From positions 1 through 64,000 of the forward strand of contig UQDL01000001.1 in assembly GCA_900539775.1 (NCBI GenBank): a DNA stretch of 64,000 nucleotides, given 5' to 3'. This DNA is from an uncultured Anaerotruncus sp. (GTDB lineage Bacteria; Bacillota; Clostridia; Oscillospirales; Acutalibacteraceae). Positions 62,746 through 64,000 of the stretch are shown piece by piece (the stretch's first letter is position 1; each line of letters begins with the position of its first letter). Both the position numbers and the translations under genes were made by a program. Under the pieces are notes generated by a model. That model saw only the letters and a program-made list of their open reading frames with translations. It had not been told where the DNA came from and made no database searches.

Positions 62746-64000
62746 ATGATTAAACAAAGCAAGAGCGTATTTTTAATAGAAACAAAAGATTTACAATATG
62801 CCGTTGCTATAGGCAAAGGCAGCGAGCTGCAGCACTTGCATTTCGGCAAAAAATGCAGGCTTGAAGATTTTGAAATTATGAATCAGAGCGAACAAAATTC
62901 AAACCATTCACCGCTTGATTTCACAAAAACCGAATATGTGCCGTTTGGAGGCACCATGTACAGAGAATGTGCGCTGAAATGCACGTTTGCAGACGGCTGC
63001 AGAGAAACAAAGCTTGAATATTCCGGCTTTAAAATCGAAGGCAACACACTTAAAATCACGATGATTGATTCGGCTTATTTGCTTGAAGCCACGCTGATTT
63101 ATACCGCCCACGAAAAGCACAACATAATAGAGCGCACCTGCGTGCTGAAAAACAATTCCGCAAACGACATTATTTTGGAAAAAGCCGCAAGCGCAGAGAT
63201 AAATCTGCCCGGGCAAAGGCCTTACACGATTATAAATTCAAACGGCAGCTGGGGCGGCGAATTCAGAGAAACAAAGCAACGCCTTGAAAGCGGCAGTATA
63301 ATTTTTGAAAGCAGAAAAGGCGACACGGGGCACGAACATATGCCCGCCTTGATTGCTGCAGAAAACCCGCAGGAAAACGGCGGAGAGGTTTATTTTGCCG
63401 TGTTCGGAGGCAGCGGAAATTTCAAAATTGAAGCAAGCCGTGATTTTTTGGGAAACACAAGAGCGGTGCTTGGGCTTAACGATTTTGATTTTTCAAAAAC
63501 CCTGAAACCCGGCGAGAGTTTTGCCCTGCCGCCCGTTTACTGCGGAATTGCAAAAGGACTTTGCGGCATGAGCAACACGATAAACGATTTTGCGATTGAT
63601 TGCATTTTGCCGAAAAAGTTTGCAAAGCAGGAATTGCCCGTGCTTTACAACAGTTGGGAAGCAACGGGCTTTACCGTGAATTTAGCTCAGCAGCTTATGC
63701 TTGCAAAAACGGCGGCAAAGATCGGCTGTGAGCTTTTCGTTATGGACGACGGCTGGTTTTCAAGCCGCATTTCGGACCGTTCCGGCCTCGGTGACTGGGA
63801 AGTGAACCGCATAAAATTCCCCACCGGGCTTAAAACGCTTGCCGACGCCGTAAACAAGCTTGGCATGGATTTCGGTATTTGGGTGGAACCTGAAATGGTA
63901 AATCCCGCTTCAAAGCTTTACAAAAGCCACCCGGAATGGACTTATTTTTACGATACCAGAAAGCCGAATTTAATGCGCCATCAGTTGGTGCTCAATTTAA
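62746..64000 (+). CDS. Alpha-galactosidase, GH36 (partial, 3' end off window)
   Basis: An open frame from ATG 62746 to the right edge (418 codons). The N-terminal beta-sandwich domain (RGETK-type strands, FFGGTMY-like VPFGGTMYRE) is followed by the start of the barrel: LYNSWEATGF, ELFVMDDGWF, SGLGDWEVN, FGIWVEPEMVNP. The nucleophile (KWDxN) should lie just past the edge. There is no signal peptide, so it acts inside the cell. With the GH27 enzyme it gives two unlike alpha-galactosidases within 6 kb. Confidence 0.9.
   Translation, partial: MIKQSKSVFLIETKDLQYAVAIGKGSELQHLHFGKKCRLEDFEIMNQSEQNSNHSPLDFTKTEYVPFGGTMYRECALKCTFADGCRETKLEYSGFKIEGNTLKITMIDSAYLLEATLIYTAHEKHNIIERTCVLKNNSANDIILEKAASAEINLPGQRPYTIINSNGSWGGEFRETKQRLESGSIIFESRKGDTGHEHMPALIAAENPQENGGEVYFAVFGGSGNFKIEASRDFLGNTRAVLGLNDFDFSKTLKPGESFALPPVYCGIAKGLCGMSNTINDFAIDCILPKKFAKQELPVLYNSWEATGFTVNLAQQLMLAKTAAKIGCELFVMDDGWFSSRISDRSGLGDWEVNRIKFPTGLKTLADAVNKLGMDFGIWVEPEMVNPASKLYKSHPEWTYFYDTRKPNLMRHQLVLNL

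Overview
The window looks like a chromosome segment of a low-GC, spore-forming Firmicute of the class Clostridia, probably a gut member of the Oscillospirales/Ruminococcaceae. Reasons: an alpha/beta-type small acid-soluble spore protein (SASP) gene, clostridial transposon-type proteins (TnpV, large serine recombinases), strong AGGAGG ribosome binding sites, mreBCD-PBP2, and plant-sugar genes (uronate isomerase, GH27 and GH36 alpha-galactosidases). The genus cannot be fixed from the sequence alone.

Layout. 1-4.1 kb: a large acidic repeat protein running off the left edge (minus strand, open reading frame without a stop), a zinc-ribbon membrane protein and a small anchored protein. 4.4-6.5 kb: an AgrA/AgrC-like LytTR response regulator and GHKL histidine kinase. 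6.9-36.4 kb: an accessory region built inside one SASP gene. The first 26 codons of the SASP lie at 6882-6959. The reading frame resumes at 18559 after an 11,612-bp element flanked by the 13-bp direct repeat AGAGGTTGGTGTT and carrying a large serine recombinase next to its right end. Removing the element rejoins the SASP frame exactly. The SASP homology breaks again near 18642, and a second serine recombinase ends at 36334, so a second insertion of about 17.7 kb in the same gene is likely but its ends are not proven.

Element 1 carries a seven-gene iron/heme-type cassette: a NEAT-like surface protein, an ECF transporter (S, T and a double ATPase), two ABC half-transporters and a YgbA-type nitric-oxide-linked protein. 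It is read from one promoter with two DtxR-like palindromes. The second region (18.6-36.4 kb) is a defence-type island on the minus strand: an excisionase-like HTH, a HEPN-like membrane protein, a broken Fic, an HNH nuclease, an intact Fic, a specificity/M-like protein, a 1569-residue GIY-YIG-helicase-methyltransferase protein, and a two-gene pair of Cap4-like nuclease and Rad50-like ATPase. Gene remnants (TnpV, DUF2075, DUF2726-like and others) show repeated turnover. The two recombinase modules share a near-identical 948-bp block holding an HTH gene, a 450-bp hairpin-rich non-coding stretch and a 12-residue leader peptide.

36.5-64 kb: ordinary chromosome. DUF296 protein, tadA, CPBP protease, galU, a DUF2628 zinc-finger protein, prfB, a polysaccharide deacetylase, mreB-mreC-mreD-PBP2, mgsA (with the catalytic Asp replaced by Gly), hisS-aspS-yfbR, a nitroreductase, the uronate operon uxaC-kdgK-eda, a LOG-family protein, a GH27 alpha-galactosidase, a PHP phosphoesterase, maf, a U32 peptidase, zapA, and a GH36 alpha-galactosidase cut by the right edge. 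No rRNA, tRNA or CRISPR array was seen.
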